Position numbers and translations under genes: made by a program. A stretch of DNA of 64,000 nucleotides from Cylindrodendrum hubeiense (taxonomy: Eukaryota; Ascomycota; Sordariomycetes; Hypocreales; Nectriaceae): positions 1 through 64,000 of the forward strand of contig JAANBB010000100.1 of assembly GCA_014621425.1 (NCBI GenBank), read 5' to 3'. Positions 12,501 through 24,670 of the stretch are shown here, one piece after another (the first letter of the stretch is position 1; the number at the start of each line of letters is the position of its first letter). A model generated the notes under the pieces. The model ran no database searches, was not told where the DNA came from, and saw nothing but the letters and a program-made list of their open reading frames with translations.

Positions 12501-13313
12501 GCGACGCCCCAATCGCCCAAACACGGCAGTTGCGCGATGGAAAGCCATCGACGGATTGGGTCCGCCCTGGCCAGCCGCATACAGAACCACGACATCACAT
12601 GACGGCAGCGCTGACGCTGAACAAAGTTTGGGGTTACGGTATATCAGGGGCTTCTGACGCCGCCCAAGCAGTAGAGAAAATCGCTTGGGCAGCTCTTATA
12701 GCACCAGTTCCTTCTCCGCACCACGAAATCGCAGTTTCACCACGATCCACGGCTGGTCTGACAGAAAGTCATTCCGGTAGTGAATCACCCGGTTTAAGGG
12801 GCTGTAGGTGGTCTGCACTGTCTAGAGGGTGCGTTGAGGAGAAGAGAAGAAAACCGAAGAGAGACGGAAGTGGGCGGCAGTTTTGTTAAGAAATATTTTG
12901 CGGGTGCACGTGACCGCGCTACGGACCGCATCTCTGGAAGCCCCACCAATCCGTGTCCGACGTTGTGCCGGCCCGTGGCGGTGATGCTCTGGAAGCCAGG
13001 CCAGGTCCAGGCTCCCAAATAGATGCCAAATAATCTGTAATCCAGCTTCAGCCCCCAGCTCCGTCTCGCCGCTCCCTCCTCCTCGTTGCGCAACCGACAA
13101 TGTCTGCCTGCGCCCTCCTCTGACGCCGTCCTCCGTTCATCTCCCGCGCATGAGCCGCCCATCCTCGTGCTTCTGTCCCCGTGGCCGCCGCGCCAATTGA
13201 CTCCGACGACACCGTCCGCTTGCCTCCTTATTGCCCCTCGCTCGCGACCCGCCGAGTCCTCCTGAGAGCTTCCACCACCACGTCTCCCTCACAACAATAC
13301 ACTCCCGCCCACC
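9518..13313. other. Long divergent promoter region between OPI1 and AP-1 mu genes
   Basis: 3.8 kb without a supported gene. The left 300 bp is strongly C/T-rich when read in the Opi1 direction. A short imperfect GGGGACCACAG / GGGAAGCAACA repeat lies at about 9849-9907. The right end carries a CCAAT box near 12945 and a C-rich leader before the AP-1 mu start. Open frames such as 9790-10173 and 12048-12446 show no family features. Confidence 0.55.
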
Positions 13314-14928
13314 ATGGCGTCAGCTCTCTTCTTCCTAGACCTCAAGGGCAAGGTGCGTTCTTCTCCCCGCCCCAGTGCCTCTTTCCGGGTCTCCCCCGGG
13401 ATAACGCAAAGCTCCGGAGGCGGTCGACTCCATGATACCCTCATGCTGATGTGGCCTTGCGCGCGCAGACCCTCCTCGCCCGCAACTACCGAGGTGACAT
13501 CCCCATGTCCGCCGTCGAAAAGTTCCCCATCCTCCTCTCCGAAGCCGAAGAAGACTCTTCTGCCGTGCCACCATGCTTCTCTCACGAGGGCATCAACGTA
13601 CGTGACCTCTCCTGCTCCTCTCCGCCAGATGGAGACAAGACGTCGTCCATCGGCCTTCCCTAGGCCTCGTCTGACTTGGCCTCCCCCTCTCTAGTACCTC
13701 TACATCCGACACAACAACCTCTACCTCCTCGCCCTCACAAAACGCAACACAAACGCCGCCGAGATCCTCCTCTTCCTGCACAAGATCGTCGAGGTCTTCA
13801 CCGAGTACTTCAAGGCCCTCGAGGAAGAGTCCATCCGCGACAACTTCGTCATCATTTACGAACTCCTCGATGAGATGATGGACTTTGGCTATCCCCAGAC
13901 TACCGAGTCCAAGATCCTCCAAGAGTACATCACCCAGGAATCCCACAAGCTCGAGATCCAGGCCCGACCCCCCATCGCTGTCACCAACGCCGTCTCGTGG
14001 CGTTCCGAGGGTATTCGCTACCGCAAGAACGAGGTCTTCCTCGACGTCGTTGAGAGCCTCAACCTCCTCGTCAGCGCAAATGGCAACGTCCTACGCAGTG
14101 AGATTCTCGGTGCCATCAAGATGAAGTGCTACCTCAGCGGTATGCCCGAACTGCGTCTTGGCCTCAACGACAAGGTCATGTTCGAGACGACCGGTCGCAC
14201 CACCCGCGGCAAGGCTATCGAGATGGAAGATGTCAAGTTCCATCAGTGTGTGCGTCTGTCTCGTTTCGAAAACGACCGCACCATCTCCTTCATCCCCCCT
14301 GACGGCGAGTTCGAGCTCATGTCGTACCGCCTCAACACCCAGGTCAAGCCTCTCATCTGGGTTGAGTGTGTCGTTGAGTCCCACTCCGGCTCCCGCATCG
14401 AGTACATGCTCAAAGCCCGCGCCCAGTTCAAGCGCCGCAGCACCGCAAACAACGTCGAGATCGTCGTCCCCGTCCCCGATGACGCCGACAGCCCCCGTTT
14501 CCGCACCAACATCGGCTCCGTGCACTACGCCCCTGAGCAGAGCGCCATCGTTTGGAAGATCAAGCAGTTTGGTGGCGGCAAGGAGTTCCTCATGCGCGCC
14601 GAACTGGGCTTGCCGAGCGTAAGGGGTGACGACGAGCACGGCGGTGGCATGACGGGTGGTTTTGGAGGCAGCATGGGTGGTGTTGGAGGTCCTGGAAAGG
14701 GTGCCAAGAGGCCCATCCAGGTCAAGTTTGAGATTCCCTACTTCACCACCAGTGGTATCCAAGTGCGATATCTAAAGATTACTGAGCCCAAGGTAAGACT
14801 TCACATCTCCCGTCTTTCGACTGTCCAATGCTCACAACCCCCCTTAGCTGCAATACCCGTCCCTCCCCTGGGTCCGATACATCACCCAGTCTGGCGACAT
14901 TGCCGTCCGACTGCCCGACGCCGTCTGA
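13314..14928 (+). CDS. APM1: AP-1 clathrin adaptor complex medium (mu) subunit
   Basis: Exons 13314-13352, 13469-13597, 13695-14792 and 14848-14928 join in frame to 448 residues, the usual length for mu-1. The N-terminal longin half starts MASALFFLDLKGK and continues through NNLYLLALTKRN and FVIIYELLDEMMDFGYPQ. The C-terminal mu-homology domain starts near residue 170 (AVSWRSEGIRYRKNEVFLDV) and ends LPWVRYITQSGDIAVRLP. A Gly/Met-rich insert (GGGMTGGFGGSMGG) sits in the loop after residue 360. The protein selects cargo with tyrosine-based and, with its partners, dileucine signals for trans-Golgi to endosome traffic. The first exon codes for only 13 residues, typical of this gene. Identity is secure because long stretches match the conserved eukaryotic mu-1 pattern. 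Confidence 0.96.
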
Positions 14929-15790
14929 GCCGTGTTTTACGGCGCAAAGACCAAACCCATTTTTTTAACCTTACGAAGAACGGCCCGTTTCCTCTCGCCA
15001 ACCGCATCGGGGACGTCGCAGCATGACCGCCGGCCTGGGGTCGGAGTCTGCTGCGACAGAGTCAACGTTGGCGGTGAGGGTTTGGTGAAATCCGGATCAA
15101 CAGCCACACGGGTCATACGAGACAAGAAACCAGCTTCAACCACAATGATGAGCAGAGGGGAATCGGTGGCATAAGGAGGGGGAGCTTTACATAAAGGCGG
15201 ACGTGGGAAAGGAGCACGTGAGGGATGGAACTTGATAAAAAATATTCACAGCCAAGATGAATGAATAATAGAAACCCATAAAGATCGAATCCTGTCGACG
15301 CTTCACTCTTTGCTATCATTCTTGTTGCCCGCATCCTGTTGGGCTGCTCCTCATCCATACTGTTGTCAGTAATACTGTTGTCTGATAATACTGTTATCCG
15401 GGGACGTAAACACAGAAAGACATAAACACTGAAGACATAAATGCACTAGGACATAAACACGGAATCGACGCAAAATCAGCAGAACCCTCATGATGTTTAG
15501 GATATCCACCACGCCTTGTCGAAAGCATGCACCAAATTGAACCATATCAGCATGATTGGGATGATCGGGACGTCATCGACCTTCATCACCATCACGGAGG
15601 GAGAGGGTCGTTTGTTGATCTTAAGCTCTCAAGATCGAGGCTCGCGGACAATGGCATCTGTCCACTGAAAGTATCTCAGAATGTCATCATTTGAGGTCTG
15701 CGGGCTCGACGGGTCGTAGAAGACATTAACGAGAAATCCTCTCGGGTCATCCTGGTCAGTTTGGGGATCTAGACGATGCATGGTTAGCGG
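14929..15790. other. 3' flank of AP-1 mu gene, no gene seen
   Basis: Apart from the short tandem repeat block described separately there is nothing supportable. Open frames are short. Confidence 0.5.
15358..15464. repeat. Two adjoining short degenerate tandem arrays
   Basis: The left part has three copies of a 15-16 nt unit containing ATACTGTT. The right part, from 15403, has four copies of a unit close to GACATAAACACGGAA. Each array is imperfect, so it looks old. No gene overlaps. Confidence 0.75.
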
Positions 15791-16645
15791 TTAATCCATG
15801 ACGACCTTCTCAACTGTCAAGCGCCAGTGCCAAACTAAACAGGTGTTTGGCGCATACTCACATCCACTAGGTCGTTCACTATGCGTCCACTGCTGCCGGC
15901 GCCACCTCCTTTGATGGCCCAAGAAGACGTGGTTTGTGTTCATGTTGGTTTCCGTCGGGTCAGGCTCCGCGCTGAGCGCCATGAGGCCCAGGATGACAGG
16001 CAATTCGCCACCCAGTCCCCGCGAGGTTGGGGGGTTGTCCATGGTTGACTTGTAAGTGGAAGGGAGAAGCGAGGGGATCCAGCTTGGGCGGGCCCCCGCG
16101 GCGTGTCGCACAAGGCCTGGCCCCTCGCCCATCTCGCTGTCCTCGCCAGCCACCTGCGAGATCCCGCGGAGGCCCCTCGGGTGGAAGAGCTGGAGAAGTT
16201 GCCAGCATGAGTTGGTGTCGACGTGGAGAGGGTCGTGGGGAGTAATCATGATAGGGAGGTGCGAGTTGCAGGCGAAGACGGCATACGTCTTGTACTTTTC
16301 AACGGGGTACCACTCAGTTGCCTCCAGGTTTTGTCCATAAAGTATTCCTTCAGCTGGATAATTCGTCTGCCGTTCCCAATGGAAACCCGGTGCCTCACTG
16401 ACATTGCCGTTGCTGTAGTGCATGATGCGGCTGGGGATCTCATTCGTGTATGACGCTGGGTCAGTGGGAGGGACGAAGTTGTGGTAGCAGTCCCGCTCAG
16501 GCATGTGGTAACGCAGCTCATTCACCATGAACAGAAAGCTCACTTGTGTTAACTGTTCCTCATAACTGCCCCCTTTGCCACGTCCTGGGCCATGTTTCTT
16601 TGACGAACTCTTAGACGGAAGATTGTTAGCTGATGAGGCTGCCAC
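15791..16645 (-). pseudogene. Uncertain ORF, possible gene remnant
   Basis: An open frame of 284 codons with no ATG at its 5' end (the frame opens at a GTG; the first ATG is at 16528). The stretch from about residue 35 to 150 looks protein-like: HMPERDCYHNF, IPSRIMHYSNGN, APGFHWERQTNY and TYAVFACNSHLP. The second half (low-complexity Gly/Arg/Pro with AGEDSEMGEGPG) does not. I do not recognise the family. It may be the 3' part of a multi-exon gene whose upstream exons I cannot find, or a decaying gene. Isolated protein-like fragments further upstream on the same strand (near 18330-18560) hint that more of it once existed. Confidence 0.3.
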
Positions 16646-19010
16646 ACACCATTGCAGTCAAGACGTACAGATAATCTCGAAACATGTGACATGTTCGCGT
16701 GTCTCTCTGGGGTATCGGGTGCAAGGAGGCCAATAGAGGTGGGGTATGGAATAGGCGACCCTCCAGCTTCCGGACTCATCCCCAGCGCAGAGCAGCACCG
16801 TCTTATGCGTCACCTCGCAGGCCTCCTCACGCCCCTTCCAGCAGAGCCTCAAATGTAGCTGCCCAAGAGTCCATCCCCGTCGAAACAAGTTAAACTTGGG
16901 CCGTCATGCCACCCGTCAGCTCCCCTTGAGCGAAGGCGTCTGAGGGTCTCAGAATCTGACCAACGACACCCGCTGCTAAACCTTCTTGTGGATGCCCCTC
17001 GACGAGACTCCCACTTTGGAACAAGCAAAACCGTGGGAGCTCATGCATCATGATTACGTTGTTATATGTAAGTTGCTTTAAGCTGCCAACCTTGACGCCG
17101 TTAGAGGTTTGGCCGTCCCCCAATACCCACAGCATCCCACTCTTGTCCCGTTGGTATCACGGTACCGAGGCTGCTGTGTCCCGTCCCGGGCAGGCCTAGC
17201 CCACTGAGACCCACGGCATGTCCGGGCCTGGGCACCGCGTCTTGCAGCTGATAGAGGGTGCAGAGGGCTGCGTCATGGCCGTGGCCACTGATCCAGGACT
17301 CAATCCTGGTTCCCCAGATCGCTGGCCCCACCACCACCACTACCGCTCTCTCCAGGACGTTGACCGGTCTCCCTGAAGATGGTTTCGTTGGTCACTGCCC
17401 GTGGCCAGACATCTGCCGGGTTTACCAAGTCTGGGCTAGGGTAGCTCTGCAGGCCACAATGGGACCCAGATGTGGCACGGCCTTTGCAACCAAGGGTCAG
17501 TCAGAGGCCGGCTGGCCCAAGGTGGAGGTGCAGCATCGCGGGCCAATGGAGCGGATCACCCTTGACGTGTCGATCCGATGTTGGCGCTAGCACGGGTATT
17601 GTTCTGATATGATACACTCGTGAAAGCTCCCGGGAGTCCTGAGGGCTTTCGCCGTCATTGTCGTGGGAACTCGGAGGTTCAGCCTGATCGCCGCTAAATG
17701 TAGACTCCCAGATGGGAAGCGCCCCGCCGCATAGAAGGTCGTTGATTCGGATCCAGTTCTTGCACGAACCAGTTCTCAGCAAGATTCCGGAAGGCCACAA
17801 GCGCTGCATAGAAATCGTAGAGCCTTGTGAGGGATATTCTACCCATCCCCCATCCCGGATCCCTGTTCAAAAGCAAGTCGCGGCGTCAATCTCGGGGCCT
17901 TGCTAGAGGTCTTTCGACACTCGACGAATATGGGGACACTTCTTCCCCGAATGACATCCAGAAGTAAAGCCGTCCTTGCCCGACGCCCAGTGGCATGTTT
18001 CCTGCGGCCTATTTGGGGGTTAGGTTGCACAACAACTTGTGACGGGTGTCTATGACGAGATGCATTTGATAACCCCAAGGTGCTCGAAGCTGCCGGAGTC
18101 TGAGTGATAGGGCTCCAAGAAGTCACAGAGCCATCTTGTTAATCGGAATCTTGACCGGGCGGATCACTGCTCTAGGAGGTGTCAGCGGCCAGCTCTCCTA
18201 ACCAGTGGTCTTTAGACAGCAGTACCTCGCAGGAACTCGGTCACAGCCAGGTGCAGCAGCGACACCGGTAAGCTGAGCGACATCTTCCATTGGATCTCAG
18301 TTTGTAAGCGTTACCGCCGATGGCGATGGAAGTATTATCCATCCCAACCCTCATGACGTCCCACTTGATATCCGCATCGATGGATGTCGTCTCCACCTCA
18401 GGCCTCGACGAACGTTGTGCCGTAATTATCAGCCGAGCAAGGCATTATCTTGGCGGTCGTGTATTGACAAGGGCCATCTATCGCTCGCTCTGGCAAGTTA
18501 TAGCGATACATGCGGGAGTATTCGGCGAAGTGGTCGCTTTCTTCGACAAGGATGAGCCAGGAGGTGGGAACTCGCCATTCATTTGCGGATTTGCGGCTCA
18601 GCGGGGGAGGGTTCAAGGAGGGTAGCCGATTGCATAGCCGTCAACCTGTAGGCTTCATGGGGAACAGGGAAACTGCGTTCGGTATTCATGAGGATGCAGA
18701 AGCTTGGGCAAATCTTAGGAGGACAGCGGACATATAAATGATAGAAAAGTGCGCATGTTGATTGTGCTTAGTGAGTCTTTGCCTCGTCGCGTTGACAATA
18801 TGGTTCGCAATTCCGCAAACACAAGAGCCGCATGCTCTAGTCGGCTCTGTTGAGAGCGCAGGTGATCTCCAAAGTATCATATCTCAATTATTCCACATGG
18901 GCGCTTTCCGATTGTGTTTACTCTTGCAGTCACCATCTCGATTCGGCATTCGGCATGGTGTTGGCTTTGGACCGAACCAGGGTCTTAACAAGGTACCTCG
19001 GGCATAGATC
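16646..19010. other. Stretch with scattered coding-like fragments, no intact gene
   Basis: On the minus strand there are short fragments that read like protein (18398-18616, and in another frame about 18300-18400) but are separated by frame changes and stops. I could not connect them with plausible introns. No other feature was found. Confidence 0.4.
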
Positions 19011-20580
19011 TCAACCAGACCGCTTGGCCCGTTTTGACGGCCCGGATTCCTCATCGAGTGTCATTTCCACGTCGTCATCCGACGAGAGAGCCGTAATCGC
19101 CTCACGGAGCAGCTTTTTCTCCCCCAATCTGACCTCGACAGCCATCCGGCCACGGCGGCTCAGGTCGTTCCTCTTCAGTAGCAGCTCGTCCTCGAAGATG
19201 CTAGTTGGGTACCTCGAAACAAGAGATTGAAGCGTCTTGGCCTGCACAGCCTTTTGAATCTCGTCACGCTTCCGCTTGTCCGGAATCGCGTCAGGCTGCG
19301 ACTTCTTCACACCCTTCAGGAAGGCCTTTAGTTGCTGCTGCAGATCTTCCGGCATGCCTTCGAAACGAGCGGGACCAGAAAAGGTGCCATCCGAGTTGAC
19401 CTCACCCGTTTCGCGCTCCAGCACGAAAGTATCCTCGAATTCCTCCTCCTCTTCGAGCTCGTTGCGCTACGTTGAATTAGAAACAGGATTGAACGCATGT
19501 GCTATCGACTCACCAGTTTGTCCAGGGTGCTGCGAGGGATGCCAAACTGGGTAGTCATAGCCGACTCCACAACATCCCATGGAATCTCTACCACGTCGTA
19601 ACGAGAATGTCTCTCTGTGACGTAGCCATAACGTCTGAGAAGCTCGGAGTTAGGGTGCGGGCCATAGTAGTTGAAAATCTCCTCGCCCGCCTTGATGGGC
19701 CGCAGGCTGGTTACGGTGAGACTCTCCTCCTCGTGGTTTACATGGGCCTGTATCCATGTTAGCGAGATGCTTGAGCGGCGCAGGCGACTGACGTACGTTG
19801 AACTCTGCATCGGCATTAAGGATGTCCGCCATTGGCACCATTCCCATCAGGGATTTGCCGTCTCGATCCTCGACCCAGCCATCGGTTTCTTCACCCTCAT
19901 CCGCATCTTCATCCTTCTCCAGATCAAAGGCATAAGCCATGATGGTGCTTCCCATCTTGTGTGCTACCTCGACAAGTTCTTCGTCGCTTCTGGACTCACT
20001 AGAGGGGAAGATACCGGCATTACTTCGAATGATGGGCAGGAGTCGCCCACGGAACATCTCCTCAGCGCTGGCCTTGCCAATCTTCGATCGCATATGGCTT
20101 GACTGAAGCTGACCCAGTTCCTCTTCCGACCAGAACATGGGAGTGTCAAAAGCGGAAGGCAGAACGTCGAAGTAAGGCTTCCAGGAGGAGGAATCGCCTT
20201 GGAGATACTCATAGATCATGACAAGGATGAGCGAGCTCCACGAGTCCATGGGCGGCACGGCATCTTCATCATCAACCATTTGGCTATCCAGGTCAAAGAC
20301 ATCAGGAAGCTTCTTGGGCAGCTCCGAGGTTTCGATGTTGATAATGCCCTTCCTCGGGATGGTGAAGAGAGTCGTCTCTGGGGCAATGTCTTGAGTAGCA
20401 ACTGCCACGACGTCAGTTTCAGTCAGCCAGCCAGAACATTGTCATCGTACTTATACCACGACCAGCATTCCGATCCCGAAGGTCGACAATCTTGATGGCG
20501 TCGGAAAAGGTGGCTCCCGGCAGGGACTGGAACCACTGGAGAAATTTCTCGCTAGCTCCATTGAAGTTTGAAGAATCCAT
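19011..20580 (-). CDS. SET-domain lysine methyltransferase, SETD6/Rkm4-like
   Basis: Exons 20580-20451, 20401-19797, 19747-19514 and 19466-19011 give 474 residues, close to yeast Rkm4. The SET domain is split by an insert as in this class: GRGIIATQDIAPETTLFTIP at the start, then the substrate-side helices, PMADILNADAEFNAHV (Asn of the SAM pocket), and GEEIFNYYGPHPNSELLRRYGY (core Tyr motif). The Rubis-binding-like C-terminal domain is acidic at FEDTFVLERETGEV and ends in a basic KRAKRSG. In yeast, Rkm4 monomethylates ribosomal protein L42, while SETD6 acts on non-ribosomal targets. Which substrate applies here is inference. The first intron falls inside the first SET strand, and its correct splicing restores the family motif. 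Confidence 0.88.
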
Positions 20581-21130
20581 CGCGAAGGTTGAAAATTTGA
20601 TCAGAGCTTGGATGAGACTCGGGTTACCCAGGAGAACAGGTGGGATCCCTTTGGTAGGTCGAAAATTGAAGCTCTACAATGCTTGAACGAGCAATGTGCA
20701 AATCTTTGTCAAGGCGAGGTCGATAATGTCAAGACGACGCTTAGTTGCTGCGGTGAGGAATACAGTGTGCGTGACAGTGTGCATGAGCAACCCCCATTGA
20801 TAGTGAGCGTAATCTGCACTGTATGGAGATATAGGGTAGGTGCCATCATCACGACTTGTCGAGGGATATCACTCGTTGCGCTGCCTCAGCATAATGCCAT
20901 TGATATTAGAAGTTTGCTCTCTTCAGTGGCTAAGTATTAAGTTAATTGGGTCGTGTTGTATTTTCTCAAGGTAAACTTATTAAATATTCTCCCATTTTCA
21001 ATATGTCTTCAAACAACCACGATCGTGTCGATCATGTGCTAGGATCAGTGTCTATGATCCTATGAGCACAGATCCAGGTTGGCTCATGCTGGACATGATC
21101 GTCGCCAGTGAGAAGTGTCCATAATTAGTA
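20581..21130. other. Intergenic region between two minus-strand genes
   Basis: Promoter of the SET-domain gene and 3' flank of the UVDE gene. AT-rich at 20935-21000. No gene seen. Confidence 0.6.
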
Positions 21131-23000
21131 TCATTCTCCATCATTCTTCCCTTTGTCCCCCTTTTTCTTCGGCCGCAGCCACTCCTCCAGCCCCTCAGGC
21201 CAGTAGACACGGTTTTGCGGCCCTCCCATCCCAAACTGCTCGGCACTTACAATTCTCTCCGGGATCTCAGTATCGTCCTCAATCTCCTCGCCAGACTCAC
21301 TCGCTTTCTTCTTCCCTTTCTTGGCCTTTTTCTTGATCGCCTTTCGCGGTTGATCTTCTCGCTCGTGTGGCACAATGTCGTTGAACCTGTCCCAGCCTGG
21401 GAGCTTGAACGTTCGCATCAGCTCAAAGACCGCTTGCTCCTTGTCCTTGGCCTCAATCATGAGATCCATGTTTTGAACACAGGGTGGGAGCGTTTTGACT
21501 CGGGCGGAATGTTTGCGGCGCTCTTGAGGCGTGACAGCCCCACGGGTTGGCTCGCTGTAGTGCATCTTTTGTCGGATGTTCTTCCTCGTCCATGTCTTTT
21601 CGATGCGGTCAAAGACATTGATAATTTCGAGTGTACCTTCGCGTATGCATGGGTCAAATACGATGTTGTGGTGGTGGAAGTCCAACACTAAAGGAATATT
21701 CAGTTCCTCGCAGATCGGTAGCAGGTCATGTACGCTCCATGATACATCGTCATTTTCCAGGACGAGACGCTGCTTAACGCCACCAGACAGCTCGGCATAA
21801 TTTTCCCGGAACCTGTCCAAGGTCGCAGCCTTGTCACCGTAGGTCCCACCCATGTGCACGATCATGACGGCATCGCGGTCCATCTGCTCGGGGAGCCTGA
21901 GAAGGGAGAGCATCTCGTGATGATACTCGAGGTCGCGGACAGCTGCCGCAACGACTTCCTTTCTCGGACTTCCGATCTGGGTGAATTGGCCTGGGTGCAT
22001 AGTCAGTCGATGCCCCAACTGGGCCGCAACAATGCCTGCTTCAGCGAGCGTGTCTGAGGCGAATGGTGCCAGCTTATAGCCGTACGTATCGTGGCTCGCG
22101 AACGGAAACATATCGCTGCTGAGCCGCAGAAACTTGATGGCGTATTTTTCGTTCCACCGAAGCATCTTGACAATGTCCCTTGAATTTGCCAGCCCTATCT
22201 GTTGAAGGTATTTCTGACCTCGTTCGGAATCGGGGGTTTTGGTTTTGTCGGGTCGGTTCTTGGTTGGATGCTCGGGTTGTGAGGGGTCTTGCAGCGGAAA
22301 GCGATGGTCGAGAATCGAGGCTATTCGACAAGTTCTGGACGAGAAAACCGGAGGATTGGCGGCTCGCAGATACGTGTTGAGACAGGCCTGTTGGATATTA
22401 GCCACGCAATGCCCCCTGCCGAGCCCAGTTAGGCATACGGCAACTGTTTTACTGTTGAAGAGAGCTCACATAGCCTAGCCGCCCCGACCATGGCAGAGGG
22501 AGTCTATCGCTGTTGACGGGGGGAGGTCTGCTGGCACCCTTCTCGACGTCTCCCTCGGATGGAGTGTCTATGTCGCCGGTTGTGAAATCTGGTTGACACG
22601 CATACAGCGGAGGCGTCTCAGCGGATCGTAAGAAGGACTCGGATTTCTTATTCTGAATCCGTACGGGAATGGATGGCGCAGGCGTCGTGCTGACCTGCCT
22701 GGGTAAGAGCGCGTCGACGTCTATGTCTGAGTTCTGGACGGCGAGTCGCTGTCTCCTGACTAAGGTCTGAAACTTGTGTTCCATCTCACTCAGGTCTCGC
22801 ATTGCCTGCTCGACGCCTTCCTTGGTATCCCAGAGTCCCAAGGGCTGCGCCTTGCACATCGGGTCGACGTCCATGTCCGAGGTTTCGCGTGCTTCATCGC
22901 TCGTGGTCGGTTGATCCTTGGGTTTCCTGGCACTCCGTCGGGGACCTTCGCAATAAGGTGGTGCAGGTTGCTCCCCCCCTCTCTTTCGTTTGGGCGGCAT
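21131..23000 (-). CDS. UVE1: UV-damage endonuclease UVDE
   Basis: Exons 23000-22470 and 22387-21131 give 595 residues. The splice joins GRLGY to ACLNTYLR, the family's conserved entry strand. UVDE is a TIM-barrel, metal-dependent enzyme that nicks 5' of pyrimidine dimers and 6-4 photoproducts in alternative excision repair (Neurospora mus-18, fission yeast uve1). Visible metal-site motifs include LTMHPGQFTQIGSP, MIVHMGGTYGDK, LVLENDD, LVLDFHHHNIVFDP and QKMHYSEPTRG. The N-terminal 175 residues are disordered with a basic PPKRKRGG signal. The C-terminus has a Lys-rich tail (KAIKKKAKKGKKKA) followed by GMGGPQNRVYWPEGLEEWL. The start at 23000 is preferred. An upstream in-frame ATG at 23099 would add 33 residues resembling leader sequence. 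Confidence 0.95.
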
Positions 23001-23878
23001 TGTGAAAATGAGGTTTTGAGTAGACGCTGGGGAAGGAAATTGGATGCCTTCGGCGAAGCACGTGTTTGAGAGTGGCAGAGATGAATGAAGTGGACGCATG
23101 TAGATGTACGGGGTGTAATTAAGCTACAGATCGGGAGGCAACATGTCCTCCCTAGATCTGGACCGCGTGGGGATATGAAAGGAAAGAGGTGCATGGGGAA
23201 TGGTTGAGTGCGGCTTCGAATGATGAGAGCCACCAAGATTTGAACGGCGATCTCGCTCGTACACGGACCAATGATGCATGGCGCGTCATGCATGAGCCTT
23301 CTCAGGTCCGTGACTGGATGCTAGTTGTGTCATGAACTTGGTACCATAATGGTTACTTCGATCGTTGAGTGTATTTCTCGATCTAGGTGTCTATGATGGC
23401 GATGAAGTCATCTATCTGTGTGTCGATCGGGGATTTGGTTGGCGGCAGCTTACTCCGGGCCCCACCCCGGCTCCCCGATGCCAAGGAGCTCCCGCTTCTG
23501 GCAATCATTGGGAATGAGCGTGGTCGCTAGGGGCAACGGGAGTCCGCGATAATCCCTTATAGAGCGGAGAATTCTTGGAGTTTTAGTGAGGTTAATCACT
23601 CATCGCAGATCGTAGATCGTAGATCTGGTGAGATGGGTGCTCGTGTGGCACTTCCAGGTAAGATGTTGGGGTTTGGGGAAGCTAGCAAGTCCAGCTCGCA
23701 TGCGCTGGTACGCTAACGCTATTCGAACCGGACATCTTTGGTCCCTGGATATCAGACAAGGTCATGGCTTGTGCCGTCTGTCCACGGTTCATGCTTCATG
23801 TCGTGGCCAAGGTCCGAGCTGAAACATTTGGGTATAAATCATGGCGTTCCTCATAACGCCCCAAACGTGTCGCTCGAA
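23001..23878. other. Intergenic region, no gene seen
   Basis: Holds the UVDE promoter and the 3' flank of the RING gene. A tandem-like GATCGTAGATCGTAGATC stretch at about 23607-23624 is the only visible structure. Confidence 0.55.
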
Positions 23879-24670
23879 TCAGAAGAAACTTGGTACATTA
23901 AATGTTCGATTTCGCTGCAAATTGGACTTGTAGTAGGGCTCCCTGCACACAGGACAATCGTGTCGTTCGATCAGAAACCATGATGACAAGCACTTGCAGT
24001 GGAATGAATGACCGCAGCTATTCAAGGTCAAAATGTCGTCGTCGACTGTCTCGGATCGGATACTCTGAGCATCGGCTTCGGGGGATGGGTGCTCAGCTCG
24101 GCTGACCTCGACCATACACGATTCTTGGCTTGTCGCTGGGTTCTTCGTTGTCACCGATGCGACTTGTTGCAGCGTTGGGAGTGGATCTGAGCCCGCAGTA
24201 TGAACTGGCTCCGGGATGAGAGGTCCGATGCAGATGGGGCTATAATACCATCCCGTTAGCCAGTCGGTCAATCAAGCAGTCGAGCTCCGTGGGCGGGTTG
24301 TAGACCCGGCGAGGGACACGGCGCTGTTGCGGACTGGAGCCGGGACCAGGCACGCGAGCACTTACCACTCTCCGAACTCGGACGGCGGAGCTACCGCCTC
24401 AACATCAGCATTGGGGCCTCTGGCGGTCCTCTGCGCGACGGTCGAGCAAGTCGTGTAGGTGATGAGCTTGCGACGGGCATCGTCCAGCTGGTTCGGCTGC
24501 GGGTTGTAGATTTTGGGTTTGGGATCGCGCGAGAGCTTGAAGCAGGTCCTGTTGCATTGTTAGACTGGCGGGCCCGCAGTGAGGTTGGCGAGTAGAATCA
24601 AGGCATACAGCGGTCCTAGAAGAATGATGAAGAGGAAGAGTGCGAGCAGGATGATGCCGACTTTCTCCAT
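23879..24670 (-). CDS. Membrane-anchored RING-H2 finger protein, putative E3 ubiquitin ligase
   Basis: Exons 24670-24609, 24548-24366 and 24239-23879 give 201 residues. Exon 1 encodes a single hydrophobic anchor (GIILLALFLFIILLGPL). Its 60-nt intron carries a CTAAC branch site next to the acceptor and is needed to avoid an in-frame stop. The second splice completes the first zinc pair, ECPIC. The finger continues with an unusually long loop of about 60 residues, then LNSCGHSFHCKCLSSWF and CPVCREPY, giving a RING-H2 pattern. Proteins with one N-terminal helix and a C-terminal RING are usually E3 ligases of the ER, Golgi or vacuole membrane. The substrate is unknown. The long first loop is Ser/Thr/Glu-rich. 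Confidence 0.75.

Noticed and set aside
14091..14762. 223-codon antisense ORF inside AP-1 mu
   Set aside because: Lies entirely opposite a strongly conserved exon.
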